A stretch of 64,000 nt of DNA, from NCBI RefSeq assembly GCF_900167365.1, contig NZ_FUXL01000020.1, positions 1 through 64,000 of the forward strand. Direction: 5' to 3'. A program made the translations under genes and the position numbers. The notes beneath the pieces are model-generated. The model saw only the letters and a list, made by a program, of their open reading frames with translations. It was not told the DNA's origin and searched no databases. This document shows positions 26,057 to 34,705 of the stretch, piece by piece. How positions within the stretch are numbered: position 1 is the stretch's first letter; each line of letters starts with the position of its first letter. This DNA is from Consotaella salsifontis (lineage in GTDB: Bacteria > Pseudomonadota > Alphaproteobacteria > Rhizobiales > Rhizobiaceae).

Positions 26057-26454
26057 TCGTTGGCATCGGCAGCGACCTCATCGACATTCGGCGTATCGAG
26101 CGCGCGCTGGAGCGCCATGGCGCGCGCTTCATCCAGCGCGTCTTCACCCCGGTCGAAGAGGCGAAGTCGGAAAGGCGCCGGATGCGCGCGGCCTCCTACG
26201 CCAAGCGTTTTGCCGCCAAGGAAGCCTGCGCCAAGGCTCTCGGGACGGGCTTTTCGCAAGGCGTCTTTTGGCGCGACATGGGCGTGGTCAACCAGCCATG
26301 GGGCGCGCCGACCATGGCTTTGACCGGTGGGGCTCTGGAGCGGCTCACCAAACTCGTTCCGGCGGGGCACGAGCCAGCAATACACGTGACCATCACGGAC
26401 GATCATCCGTGGGCGCAGGCTTTTGTGATCATCGAGGCGCTTCCCAAGCGCTGA
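26053..26454 (+). CDS. acpS: Holo-[acyl-carrier-protein] synthase
   Basis: The 133-residue enzyme transfers 4'-phosphopantetheine from CoA to apo-ACP. The metal-binding Asp8 in [16 protein letters not shown] and the catalytic Glu in [14 protein letters not shown] are present, and the length fits AcpS. The ATG overlaps the DUF2062 stop (ATGA). The gene is followed about 100 bp later by lepB in the conserved alphaproteobacterial order. Confidence 0.96.
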   Translation: MIVGIGSDLIDIRRIERALERHGARFIQRVFTPVEEAKSERRRMRAASYAKRFAAKEACAKALGTGFSQGVFWRDMGVVNQPWGAPTMALTGGALERLTKLVPAGHEPAIHVTITDDHPWAQAFVIIEALPKR

Positions 26455-26551
26455 AGAGAAAATCGCCGGTTCATTCCACGTTGCTCCCTTGCGCGGGAGC
26501 CGCTAGAAGGCCGCAGGCACGGTGCGGCGACGCTATAGAGAAGGACTTCGC

Positions 26552-27286
26552 ATGGTCGAGCAGGCCGAACGCAGAGAAAAGGGCGGTTTCGGCGAAACTG
26601 TGAAAGTGATTGTGCAGGCGCTTCTCCTGGCGCTGGTCATTCGCACTTTCCTGTTTCAGCCTTTCTCGATTCCGTCCGGCTCGATGATGCCGACGCTCCT
26701 GGTTGGGGATTATCTGTTCGTCAGCAAGTGGAGCTACGGCTACAGCCACTTCTCTCTGCCGCTCTCGCCCGATCTCTTCTCGGGCCGCATCCTGGCGTCA
26801 GAGCCGGAGCGGGGCGACATCGTCGTCTTCCGCAAGCCGAACGAGGTCGACACCGACTACATCAAGCGCTTGATCGGGCTGCCCGGCGATCGGGTGCAGA
26901 TGCGCAACGGCGTTCTGTACCTGAACGATGAGCCGGTGAAGCGCGAGCCGGCCGGCATGTTCATCGCCGACGACGGAACAGAGGTGCAGCAGTATCGTGA
27001 GACCCTGCCGAACGGCGTCTCCTACATCACGCTTGACCTCAATCCGAACTCGACCGCCGACAACACGCGCGAATTCCTCGTGCCCGCCGGACATTACTTC
27101 ATGATGGGCGACAATCGGGACAACTCTCTCGACAGCCGCTTTGATGTCGGTTACGTGCCCTTTGAGAACCTCGTGGGCAAAGCCCGAGTGATCTTTTTCT
27201 CGATCGAAGGCGACGATTCGCCGTTTGAAATTTGGAAATGGCCGACCGAACTCAGGCCGAGCCGCATCTTCACATGGCTCGGGTAG
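26552..27286 (+). CDS. lepB: Signal peptidase I
   Basis: The 244-residue inner-membrane protease removes signal peptides from exported proteins. One N-terminal membrane segment (VIVQALLLALVIRTFLF, about 19-35) is followed by box B IPSGSMMPTLLVGD with the nucleophile Ser44, the general-base lysine box DTDYIKRLIGLPGD, and the C-terminal box MMGDNRDNSLDSR. The ATG at 26552 has GAGAAGGAC upstream; the frame reaches further back without similarity. Its 3' end overlaps the start of rnc. Confidence 0.96.
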   Translation: MVEQAERREKGGFGETVKVIVQALLLALVIRTFLFQPFSIPSGSMMPTLLVGDYLFVSKWSYGYSHFSLPLSPDLFSGRILASEPERGDIVVFRKPNEVDTDYIKRLIGLPGDRVQMRNGVLYLNDEPVKREPAGMFIADDGTEVQQYRETLPNGVSYITLDLNPNSTADNTREFLVPAGHYFMMGDNRDNSLDSRFDVGYVPFENLVGKARVIFFSIEGDDSPFEIWKWPTELRPSRIFTWLG

Positions 27287-27975
27287 AACACTCTCTCACA
27301 GATCTCGAAAAGCGTATCGGCATCACGGTTTCGAACAAGGCCAGGCTTGAGCGCGCGCTGACGCACGCCAGCCTGAAGGCTGGCTCGACCGCCAAGAACT
27401 ATGAGAGGCTGGAGTTCCTGGGCGACCGGGTGCTCGGCCTCGTCATCGCGGAACGGCTGTTCGAGATGTTCCCGCACGCGGCCGAGGGCGATCTTTCGCT
27501 TCGCCTCAATTCGCTGGTCTCGGCCGATGCCTGCGCGGACATCGCCGAGGAGATCGGCCTTGCCGACTTCATCCGCCACGGCGGCGACGTGAAACGGATC
27601 AAGGGCTCCCAGAGCAAGAATATCCGCGCCGACGTGGTCGAAGCGCTGATCGCCGCCATTTATCTTGATGGCGGCCTCGATGCGGCGCGCGACTTCATCG
27701 AGCGCTTCTGGAAAAGCCGTCTGGCCGGATCGAGCGCGGCGCGACGCGACGCCAAGACCGCGCTACAGGAATGGGCGCACCTCAAGACGACGGAAACCCC
27801 GCGCTATGAGGTGGTGGATCGAACCGGACCCGACCATGATCCGATGTTCACGGTGCGGGTTGTTATCGACGGGGTGAAGCCGGGCGAGGGGGCGGGACGC
27901 TCCAAGCGACTGGCAGAGCAGGACGCGGCAACGGCCGTGCTTCTGCGCGAAGGTGTCTGGAAGGACGAAACGTGA
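27274..27975 (+). CDS. rnc: Ribonuclease III
   Basis: The 233-residue endonuclease cuts double-stranded RNA in rRNA and mRNA processing. The catalytic signature NYERLEFLGDRVLGL is at about 42-56, a second acidic cluster is in RADVVEALIAAIYLDGG, and a double-stranded-RNA-binding domain forms the C-terminus (ALQEWAHLKT to EQDAATAVLL). I prefer ATG 27274, overlapping lepB by 13 bp, because the family alignment starts just after it; ATG 27238 would add 12 residues. Neither has a strong Shine-Dalgarno. It overlaps era by four bases. Confidence 0.95.
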   Translation: MARVEHSLTDLEKRIGITVSNKARLERALTHASLKAGSTAKNYERLEFLGDRVLGLVIAERLFEMFPHAAEGDLSLRLNSLVSADACADIAEEIGLADFIRHGGDVKRIKGSQSKNIRADVVEALIAAIYLDGGLDAARDFIERFWKSRLAGSSAARRDAKTALQEWAHLKTTETPRYEVVDRTGPDHDPMFTVRVVIDGVKPGEGAGRSKRLAEQDAATAVLLREGVWKDET

Positions 27976-28919
27976 GCGAAGAGAGCGATACGGGGCAAGA
28001 AGGCGTGACGCAGAGTGAGAGCGCGCCGACGCGCTCGGGCTTCGTCGCCCTGATCGGCGCGCCCAACGCCGGCAAGTCGACTCTCGTCAATCAGCTCGTC
28101 GGAACGAAGGTTTCCATCGTCACCCACAAGGTCCAGACGACCAGGGCTCTGGTGCGCGGCATCGCCATTCGCGATCGCACCCAGATCGTCTTTGTCGATA
28201 CGCCCGGCGTCTTCAAGCCGAAGCGTCGGCTGGATCGGGCGATGGTGCGCACCGCCTGGGGCGGCGCGAAGGACGCGGACGTTGTGCTCGCGCTGGTGGA
28301 TGCCGATCGCGGCATCTCCGACGAGGTGGAGATGATCCTTTCCCGTCTCCGCGAGGTGCGCCAGCCGGTCGCGCTGCTTCTGAACAAGGTCGACCGGATG
28401 AAGCGCGAGCGTCTTCTGGCGCTGACCCAGGAGATCACCGACAAGGGTATTCCGTTCGATCGCGTGTTCATGATCTCCGCGCTCAACGGTTCGGGCTGCG
28501 ACGACGTCATGAGCTATCTGGCGGCAACTCTGCCCGAGGGGCCATGGTACTATCCGGAAGACCAGATCACCGATCTGCCGTTGCGCCAGCTCGCGGCCGA
28601 GATCACCCGCGAAAAGCTCTATCTTCGGCTTCACGAGGAGCTCCCCTATGCCAGCACCGTCGAGACGGAGCTGTGGGAAGAGCGTCCCGATGGCTCGGTT
28701 CGGATCGAGCAGACCATCTATGTCGAGCGCGACAGCCAGAAGCGCATCGTGATCGGCCACAAGGGAGAGGTGATCAAGGCGATCGGCCAGGCAGCGCGCG
28801 CCGAGATCGCCGAGGCCGCCGAGCAGAAGGTTCACCTCTTCCTGTTCGTCAAGGTGCGTGAGAACTGGGGCGACGATCCCGAGCGCTACCGCGAGATGGG
28901 GCTCGACTTTTCGAGCTGA
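27972..28919 (+). CDS. era: GTPase Era
   Basis: The 315-residue GTPase binds 16S rRNA and assists 30S maturation. G1 GAPNAGKS is at 29-36, G3 DTPG at 76-79, G4 NKVD at 138-141. The C-terminal KH domain contains IVIGHKGEVIKAIGQAAR. It begins with GTG at 27972 that overlaps the rnc stop (GTGA). An unusual polar, acidic N-terminal extension of about 20 residues precedes the G domain, common in rhizobial Era. Confidence 0.97.
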   Translation: MSEESDTGQEGVTQSESAPTRSGFVALIGAPNAGKSTLVNQLVGTKVSIVTHKVQTTRALVRGIAIRDRTQIVFVDTPGVFKPKRRLDRAMVRTAWGGAKDADVVLALVDADRGISDEVEMILSRLREVRQPVALLLNKVDRMKRERLLALTQEITDKGIPFDRVFMISALNGSGCDDVMSYLAATLPEGPWYYPEDQITDLPLRQLAAEITREKLYLRLHEELPYASTVETELWEERPDGSVRIEQTIYVERDSQKRIVIGHKGEVIKAIGQAARAEIAEAAEQKVHLFLFVKVRENWGDDPERYREMGLDFSS

Positions 28920-28970
28920 CGTCGCTGGCGCACCGAAGATCGCGCCTGATGAGGAGAGGCGGCCCAGCCC

Positions 28971-29750
28971 ATGGAATGGCGCGAGGAAGCGATCGTTCTT
29001 GGCGTTCGCCGCCACGGCGAAAGCAGCGTCATCACCGAGCTGATGACGCGCTCGCGCGGTCGCCATCTCGGCCTCGTGCGCGGCGGCCGCTCCCGCCGTC
29101 TGCAGCCCGTCCTCCAGCCGGGCAACCAGGTGCAAGTGACCTGGCGGGCGCGGCTCGACGAGCACATGGGCACCTTTGCCGTGGAGCCGACGGAACTGCG
29201 CGCCGCGCGCCTCATGGAAAGCAGCCTCGGGCTTCATGGCGTGCAGCTTCTTGCCGCCCACCTTCGGCTGCTGCCAGAGCGCGATCCCCATCCGCGACTC
29301 TACGACGGGTTGCGCATCATCCTCGATCATTTGGCGAGTGAAGGCGCTGGCTTGTCTGCGCTGAACCGGCGCGAGGGCATCGCCGCGGGAGAAATGATCT
29401 TGCGCTTCGAGATCGAGCTGCTGGCGGAGCTGGGCTTCGGACTTGATCTTTCCTGCTGTGCGGCGACCGGCGCGCATGACGATCTCGCCTATGTCTCGCC
29501 AAAGAGCGGGCGCGCCGTCAGCCGCGTTGCGGGCGCGCCGTGGAAGGAGAAGCTACTGCCTCTGCCGGCCTTTCTCGTGGAGGCGGTGCCTTCGAGCGCT
29601 GCGGACGTCAGCGCCGGCTTCCTTTTGACCGGCTATTTCCTCTCCCGCCATGTCTTCGAGCCGCGCGGCCTGGAGGCGCCATCGTCCCGTGATGCGTTTA
29701 TCGCGGCCGTCGCCATGGATGCCTCACCGGCGGGCGAACGAGGACTTTAA
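28971..29750 (+). CDS. recO: DNA repair protein RecO
   Basis: The 259-residue protein acts with RecF and RecR to load RecA on gapped DNA. The N-terminal OB fold is recognised in [20 protein letters not shown] and [25 protein letters not shown], and the helical C-terminal domain in [22 protein letters not shown], where the family has its cysteine-bearing segment. It is the last gene of the acpS-lepB-rnc-era-recO string and converges on the phosphatase gene with a four-base stop overlap (TTAA). Confidence 0.94.
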   Translation: MEWREEAIVLGVRRHGESSVITELMTRSRGRHLGLVRGGRSRRLQPVLQPGNQVQVTWRARLDEHMGTFAVEPTELRAARLMESSLGLHGVQLLAAHLRLLPERDPHPRLYDGLRIILDHLASEGAGLSALNRREGIAAGEMILRFEIELLAELGFGLDLSCCAATGAHDDLAYVSPKSGRAVSRVAGAPWKEKLLPLPAFLVEAVPSSAADVSAGFLLTGYFLSRHVFEPRGLEAPSSRDAFIAAVAMDASPAGERGL

Positions 29751-30262
29751 AGCTCCAGCGGCAGAATGAAGGGCGTTCCCGAATAGGCGAACTCGCCGCG
29801 ACCAATGGAGCGGATCGCCTCGATCATGCGGCCGCCGCGTTGAAGCTTTTCGTCGGCCAGCGCGATCATGAGAGCGTTGGGCGTTGCCGTCGGTGCTCGC
29901 CGACGCAGTTCCTTCGCCAAGGCGAGTTCATCGAGATTGGGATTGATCGACAGCGCCAGAATGTAGGCGGCCGCCGTGGAGCGGCTGATGCCGGCGAAGC
30001 AGTGGACCACCAGCGGATCGCTTCTCTCCCACCGGCTTCCGAAGGCGATGATGTCGTCGATATTCTCGGCGGTGGGATGAATGAAGCCTTCCATCGGCTC
30101 CACGATGTCATCGAAGCCGAGAAAGAGATGGCGCGCTTCCTCCACGCCCTCCGGACGCTCCACCACTGTCGTGGCGCTGATGAGTGTCAGGACATCGCGG
30201 GCCTTGTGGCTGAGAACGGTGGCGGGAAGCTCCGCCAGGGAGGAAACGACGAGATAGGTCAT
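29747..30262 (-). CDS. Dual-specificity / tyrosine phosphatase-like protein
   Basis: The 171-residue protein carries the cysteine phosphatase loop [10 protein letters not shown], with Cys88 and Arg94 (CX5R). It resembles small alphaproteobacterial tyrosine/dual-specificity phosphatases of unknown substrate. A general-acid candidate is in [13 protein letters not shown]. The start is ATG 30262; the frame continues upstream in shadow. It is the third gene after ygfZ and an HD hydrolase gene on the same strand, 31 bp downstream of the latter. Confidence 0.85.
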   Translation of the reverse strand: MTYLVVSSLAELPATVLSHKARDVLTLISATTVVERPEGVEEARHLFLGFDDIVEPMEGFIHPTAENIDDIIAFGSRWERSDPLVVHCFAGISRSTAAAYILALSINPNLDELALAKELRRRAPTATPNALMIALADEKLQRGGRMIEAIRSIGRGEFAYSGTPFILPLEL

Positions 30263-30293
30263 GGCTTTTCCTTGTTCTGTCTCGGGCTGTGGC

Positions 30294-30905
30294 TCAGCCA
30301 CGCGCCGCGATGAGGCGGCGATCGATTTCCATGAAGCGCTCGATGAAGAGCGCTTCCACCTGGCGCGCCGGAAGCGGCTCAAACAGCGAAGCGTCCAGCG
30401 TCGCGCCGTCGGGCGATCCAAAGAAGCGGAGGGCTTCAGCGGTGGAGAAGCCGGCCAGAATCGTTGCCTCGTGATAGGCGGAGATATGATCCGCCTTCTT
30501 GATGGCCTTGTGAACCGGCTTCGGTAGTGTCGCGGGCAGGCCGAAGCGCAAGTGAATGGCGCAGGAGAGGCGCTCCTCCACCCCCTTATAGGCGCCTCCC
30601 ATGATGCTCTTGAAGGGAGAGATCATGTCGCCGATCACGTATTCCGGACCGTCGTGCAGCAGCGCCGCCATGCACCAGCGGGGATCATCCTCTCTGTCGG
30701 CCACGATGCGTTCGACCACCAGCGAGTGCTGTGCCACCGAAAAGGCGAAATCACCCGTCGTCTGGCCGTTCCAGCGGGCGACGCGCGCAAGGCCATGGGC
30801 GATGTCGGAAATCTCGATATCGAGCGGCGAGGGATCGATGAGGTCTAGCCGCCGGCCCGACAGCATGCGCTGCCAGACCCGCGCCGAATCGTCCGAACGG
30901 CTCAT
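30294..30905 (-). CDS. HD-domain hydrolase (YfbR-like)
   Basis: The 203-residue HD protein has metal ligands His60 (SVAQHSLVVERI), His84-Asp85 (AALLHDGPEYVIGD) and an Asp in KKADHISAYHEA. The pattern is like YfbR 5'-deoxynucleotidases, which dephosphorylate dNMPs, but substrate assignment is inference. Its ATG overlaps the ygfZ stop by four bases (ATGA), indicating coupled translation with the iron-sulfur assembly factor. Confidence 0.87.
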   Translation of the reverse strand: MSRSDDSARVWQRMLSGRRLDLIDPSPLDIEISDIAHGLARVARWNGQTTGDFAFSVAQHSLVVERIVADREDDPRWCMAALLHDGPEYVIGDMISPFKSIMGGAYKGVEERLSCAIHLRFGLPATLPKPVHKAIKKADHISAYHEATILAGFSTAEALRFFGSPDGATLDASLFEPLPARQVEALFIERFMEIDRRLIAARG

Positions 30906-31747
30906 TCCACTTCGCTACCGGTGCTGGAATCAATGCTGAAGGCCGCGCCGGGCGGAACGGAGGCCGAGACCTGAACCTCTCCGGCAAAAACGTCGACGCC
31001 CGCCGCCCGAGCCTCGCCGAGCCGGTCGGTTCGCACCAGCGCGAGCCCATGTGCCCCCGAGGCAGCCAGCACGGTTCCGATCGAGCGCTCGCCGGCCTTA
31101 ACGTCGGCGCCGCGGGCGATCTCCTGCCCACCCTCAAGGATCACCAGCCTGCGGCGGGCCGTGCCGCGATGTTCCATGCGGGAGACGACCTCCTGACCGA
31201 CGAAGCACCCCTTCTTGAAGGAGACGCCGCGATTTTGATCCATCAGCACGTCGTGGGGGAAGACCTCGTCGCCCGAGAAGTCGGAACCGGCCTCGGCGAC
31301 GCCGGCCAGAATGCGGTGGCGAAGAAACTCTTCCTCGGAAGCCTCGGAAATGCCGAGCGGCGGCGAAGCGTAAAGGCGCGCCGTCGTCCCGCGGAAAAAC
31401 CGCCGGTCGAGAAGCGCCTGCTCAGGCAAGGCGCTTTCATCCCATACCGCGAAAACCGGCTCATCCCGCGCCTCAATCTGCACCTTGGCGCGCAGGCGGT
31501 AGAGCGTCAGGCGCTTGGCGAACGGATCACGAAGGTCCCACGCGCAGTCGATGCGAAAGCCCTGCTCGGTTCGGCTTACCAGGCAATCGAACATGATCTT
31601 GCCCTGTGGCGTCAGAAGCGCGGCCGGCACTGCTTCGCCCGGCGCAACCTTTTCCACATCGGCGGTGAGGATCGACTGAAGAAAGTGCTCGGCATCCTCG
31701 CCGGTGACGGTCGAGAGGGATCGGTCGGAGAGACGGGCATAGGGCAT
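30902..31747 (-). CDS. ygfZ: Folate-binding protein YgfZ (iron-sulfur cluster assembly factor, IbaG/GcvT-like)
   Basis: The 281-residue protein has the GcvT-like fold and the family signature KKGCFVGQEVVSRMEHRG, with Cys181. YgfZ uses folate to support iron-sulfur enzymes such as MiaB. The N-terminal segment YARLSDRSLSTVTGEDAEHFLQSILTAD is typical. It heads a three-gene overlapping operon with the HD hydrolase and the phosphatase. A short reading frame of doubtful reality ends three bases upstream of its start. Confidence 0.93.
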   Translation of the reverse strand: MPYARLSDRSLSTVTGEDAEHFLQSILTADVEKVAPGEAVPAALLTPQGKIMFDCLVSRTEQGFRIDCAWDLRDPFAKRLTLYRLRAKVQIEARDEPVFAVWDESALPEQALLDRRFFRGTTARLYASPPLGISEASEEEFLRHRILAGVAEAGSDFSGDEVFPHDVLMDQNRGVSFKKGCFVGQEVVSRMEHRGTARRRLVILEGGQEIARGADVKAGERSIGTVLAASGAHGLALVRTDRLGEARAAGVDVFAGEVQVSASVPPGAAFSIDSSTGSEVE

Positions 31748-32114
31748 GGCTTAAAGCTCGGCTGGTCGGCGGACTTTGAGGCGCGCGGGCGCGACAGGCC
31801 GCGTTTCTGGCGGCATCCTCTCCGGTGGAAGGGCGGCGAACGCACGCGACGCGCCAACGAGGACGCAACCTAGGTAGCTCTCCTCCCGCCAAGCGGCAAG
31901 CGTCGTCCATCGAACCGCCGCCAGTCCGAGGATGAGGAATGTGAATATTCCTTCGATCCTCATCTTTTACGTCAACCTCGGGTTCACACGACACCGGTTA
32001 GGATGAAAAGGCGTCGCGGAGCAGTCTCTGCGACCATGGAGAACTTGAGCGAGGTCCGGCCAGGAGGGATTGGAAAGGCGAAATCTGCGGCCGGCGCCCA
32101 CTATGGAGGAAAGC
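31748..32114. other. Intergenic region between divergent ygfZ and a small gene
   Basis: This 367-bp region holds the doubtful 70-codon frame at 31751-31963 and, near 32106-32109, the GGAGG-type site of the small gene starting at 32115. Promoters for both sides are expected. No terminator, repeat or RNA gene is recognised. Confidence 0.5.
31751..31963 (-). CDS. Doubtful small membrane-peptide frame upstream of ygfZ
   Basis: A 70-codon frame begins with MRIEGIFTFLILGLAAVRW, a single hydrophobic segment, then becomes arginine/proline-rich. It ends three bases before the ygfZ start, which would suit an operon leader gene, but the Shine-Dalgarno is weak and I know no family. It may be chance. Confidence 0.22.
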   Translation of the reverse strand: MRIEGIFTFLILGLAAVRWTTLAAWREESYLGCVLVGASRAFAALPPERMPPETRPVAPARLKVRRPAEL

Positions 32115-32366
32115 ATGTCCGAACGCTGGCGGTTTGTCCGAGGTATTCCCGTGAAGGTGGAATGCGCCGTCGCCAGCGACATCGTCATGCGCACCTCCAA
32201 CGAGACCTTGCTCATCTATGAGCCGGCTGCTCCCGCACGAAGCGAGGAGATCACGCGCACGAAGCCTTTGGTCGTTCGCCTGCCGCGCGAATGGCTCCCA
32301 TATCTAAGAACACGTGGCGCGGAGAACTGCGAGGTCGCCGTGCCAACGTTGCCGTCGCGAAAATAG
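32115..32366 (+). CDS. Conserved-looking small hypothetical protein
   Basis: The 83-residue soluble protein has no signal peptide or cysteine motif beyond two scattered Cys. The start is well supported: ATG 32115 is preceded by GGAGGAAAGC, an excellent Shine-Dalgarno. Composition (MSERWRFVRGIPVKVEC; LPREWLPYLRTRGAENCEV) looks like a real folded protein. The function is unknown. It lies 153 bp upstream of the ankyrin-PhzF gene. Confidence 0.6.
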   Translation: MSERWRFVRGIPVKVECAVASDIVMRTSNETLLIYEPAAPARSEEITRTKPLVVRLPREWLPYLRTRGAENCEVAVPTLPSRK

Positions 32367-32519
32367 AACCTGCGAAGTCAATCGAGGCGAGACCGCACAA
32401 CCGATCTGTCTGCGTTTCGCTCTCTGCTCGTTTTTCTATCGGATCGCTTGTCGTTGCCATGTCCGCTGTGGAATGAAAGGCAACAGGACGAAGCAGGGGC
32501 ATCGGCGGGAAGAGCGACC

Positions 32520-33857
32520 ATGGCGGATCATGAGCCACAGACGGAGCCGGATGAGGCGACCCTGGCGTTCGCCGCCCGTGTTTTTCAGGCGGTGCGCTCA
32601 GGCGATGTTGCCACGATTTCGGACTTCCTTGATCACGGGCTTCCGCCTAACCTGCGTAACGACAAGGGCGATACGCTTCTCATGCTCGCCAGCTACAACG
32701 GCCATGGCGACCTGACGCGTGTTCTTCTGGAGAAGGGGGCGGACCCGAACATCCTCAACGATCGCGGCCAGTCTCCGCTGGCTGGCGCCGCGTTCAAGGG
32801 CGAGCTTGGAATTGCCCGTCTGTTGTTGGACCATGGCGCCGCTGTGGATGGCGCCGGTCCCGATGGTCGCACGCCGCTGATGACGTCCGCGATGTTCAAT
32901 CATACGGCGCTCGTCGACCTCCTGTTGGCGCGTGGAGCGGAGATCGGGGCCCGCGCGGCGGACGGCATGAACGCGCTCGGCGCGGCGGAGGCCATGGGAG
33001 CGACGGCCACAAGAAATCTGCTTCGAGAGAAGCTCGGGCTCGATGCCGGCCTGTCTCAAGGGGCAAGCGCAGTGGGGAAGACCTACCCATATTTCGTTGT
33101 CGACGCGTTCGCCGATCGGGTTTTTTCGGGCAATCCGGCGGCGGTTGTTCCTCTCGATGCCTTTCTTTCCGACGCGACGATGCAGGCCATCGCAGCCGCG
33201 AACAATCTCAGCGAAACCGCGTTCGTAGTGCCGGACGGCGAGCATCACCGCCTACGGTGGTTCACGCCGACGAAAGAGGTGCCGCTTTGCGGTCACGCGA
33301 CGCTCGCCTCTGCCTTTGTACTGCGGGAGACGGGCACGCCGGGACCTTGGACATTCGAGACGGCTTCCGGTGTCCTTCGCGTTGATGAGGATGAGGATTT
33401 GCTCGTTCTCGACTTTCCCGCCTGGGAAAGCACGGCTGTAACTCTCGCGGAGGAGCTGGTCGCCGCGCTTGGCGCCACGCCGAAGGAAGTTCACCGGGCG
33501 CGCGATCTCATCTGCGTCTTCGGCAGTCCCGACCAAATCGCCGCCCTGGCGCCGGACCACCGCCGGCTCGCCGCCCTCGGCGACTTCTGCGTGATCGCCA
33601 CCGCGAAAGGCGGGGAGGGGGTGGATATCACTTCACGCTATTTCGCCGCCGCTCATGGCATCGACGAGGATCCGGTGACTGGCGTCGCCCATGTCCAGCT
33701 CGCGCCCTTCTGGGCGAAGCGCATCGGAAAGAACCCGCTCATCTGCCGGCAGGCCAGCCGGCGCGGCGGCATTCTACGTGCCGAGGTGAATGGAGAGCGG
33801 GTGAGGATCGCAGGAAGGGCGGTGCTCTACGCGCGAGGCGAATTCATCCTGCCGTGA
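32520..33857 (+). CDS. Ankyrin-repeat domain fused to a PhzF-family isomerase-like domain
   Basis: The 445-residue protein joins two modules in one uninterrupted frame. Residues about 15-170 are four or five ankyrin repeats (GDTLLMLASYNGHGDLTRVLLEKGADPN, QSPLAGAAFKGELGIARLLLDHGA, RTPLMTSAMFNHTALVDLLLARGA). Residues about 188-445 are a PhzF/DapF-like fold with SGNPAAVVPLD, the catalytic-type Glu232 in NNLSETAFV, CGHATLASAF (257-266) and DEDPVTGVAH (383-391). PhzF isomerises a phenazine precursor; most relatives have unknown substrates. A GTG at 33072 with AAGGGG upstream could also start a stand-alone PhzF domain. It converges on the next gene with a 12-bp gap. Confidence 0.88.
   Translation: MADHEPQTEPDEATLAFAARVFQAVRSGDVATISDFLDHGLPPNLRNDKGDTLLMLASYNGHGDLTRVLLEKGADPNILNDRGQSPLAGAAFKGELGIARLLLDHGAAVDGAGPDGRTPLMTSAMFNHTALVDLLLARGAEIGARAADGMNALGAAEAMGATATRNLLREKLGLDAGLSQGASAVGKTYPYFVVDAFADRVFSGNPAAVVPLDAFLSDATMQAIAAANNLSETAFVVPDGEHHRLRWFTPTKEVPLCGHATLASAFVLRETGTPGPWTFETASGVLRVDEDEDLLVLDFPAWESTAVTLAEELVAALGATPKEVHRARDLICVFGSPDQIAALAPDHRRLAALGDFCVIATAKGGEGVDITSRYFAAAHGIDEDPVTGVAHVQLAPFWAKRIGKNPLICRQASRRGGILRAEVNGERVRIAGRAVLYARGEFILP
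33058..33074 (+). promoter_or_regulatory. Possible internal ribosome binding site and GTG start for the PhzF domain
   Basis: AAGGGG (33058-33063) lies eight bases before an in-frame GTG (33072-33074). Initiation here would give a 261-residue product beginning VGKTYPYFVVDAFADRVFSG, just where free-standing PhzF proteins start. It may be a relic of the fusion event or a functional second start. Confidence 0.3.
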
Positions 33858-33869
33858 TGCGCGGCAGGC

Positions 33870-34661
33870 TCAATCGCCCGCGACGAAAAACTGAAGCTTG
33901 CCGTCAGGCGAAATGCCGACCCGGTAGAAATTGTAGGCTCCGAACGACTTCATCTCCTCGAAGTCACCGGCGGTGACGAGCTTGAAGAGCTCGACCATCT
34001 GAGGCTTCGTCAGCTTCTCCAGCGCCATCTGCGTGAAGTACGGCCACACATAGATCTCGTCGTCCTGGCCCGGATCATTGTGGACATGGCCCGCTTCCAG
34101 GGTTTCCAGAAGAATGGCGAGGATCTCGGTGCCTTCGCCGTCGCCGGATGCCTGCTTGAGGAAGCTGATCGGGTCGGTGTCCATGTCGCCGAAAGTCAGG
34201 ACCGTGCCGTCGTCTCCCGTCTCGATATAGGGACGCAGCTTTTCGATATCGCCGGTGCGGGCGATTTCCATCAGCTTGAGGCGAAGGTCGCGAACGGGCG
34301 TCGGCAGATCGGCATCGCCATAGAAGACTTCCGCTGGCTCCTCGGCCGCCGTTGCCGCCGCATCCGTGGGCGGCACCGCATCGCCCGCGCCCGGCGTCTC
34401 GGCCTTCGGCTGCTGATCCGGTTGTTGTTGGTCTTGTTGCTGCGAGGCCGGCGCAGGCTGTTTCGCGCCGTCTTCTTTCGATGCGGGAGCTGCCTGACCG
34501 GCATCCAACGGGGGCAAGGGGACCGCGATGATACCTTCCTTCGCCGTGTCAGCGTTATCCGACCCGATCTGGGAAAGCGCCTCGGCTTGAGAAGCGGCAG
34601 CCAAGGCAGTCACAAGCACGACGGCGCGCCAAGCCGCCTGACAAGGCCAATGTCGCATCAT
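33870..34661 (-). CDS. Exported hypothetical protein with a low-complexity linker
   Basis: The 263-residue precursor has a signal peptide (AAWRAVVLVTALAAASQAEA), then a low-complexity stretch rich in Gln, Pro, Ala and Asp (about residues 45-105), then a globular domain of about 150 residues (LPTPVRDLRLKLMEIARTGDIEKLRPYIETGDD, WPYFTQMALEKLTKPQMVELFKLVTAGDFEEMK, YRVGISPDGKLQFFVAGD). The second part resembles periplasmic domains seen only in Hyphomicrobiales, of unknown function. Two adjacent ATGs at 34661 and 34658 could both serve. It lies 40 bp after the next small gene on the same strand. Confidence 0.7.
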   Translation of the reverse strand: MMRHWPCQAAWRAVVLVTALAAASQAEALSQIGSDNADTAKEGIIAVPLPPLDAGQAAPASKEDGAKQPAPASQQQDQQQPDQQPKAETPGAGDAVPPTDAAATAAEEPAEVFYGDADLPTPVRDLRLKLMEIARTGDIEKLRPYIETGDDGTVLTFGDMDTDPISFLKQASGDGEGTEILAILLETLEAGHVHNDPGQDDEIYVWPYFTQMALEKLTKPQMVELFKLVTAGDFEEMKSFGAYNFYRVGISPDGKLQFFVAGD

Positions 34662-34705
34662 TGCCCATCCTCTTGGACTACCGCCGCCCCTCGCGGACGA
34701 TCATG

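Noticed and set aside
27804-29477. 557-codon open frame on the minus strand
   Set aside because: It lies opposite rnc, era and recO, all secure genes.
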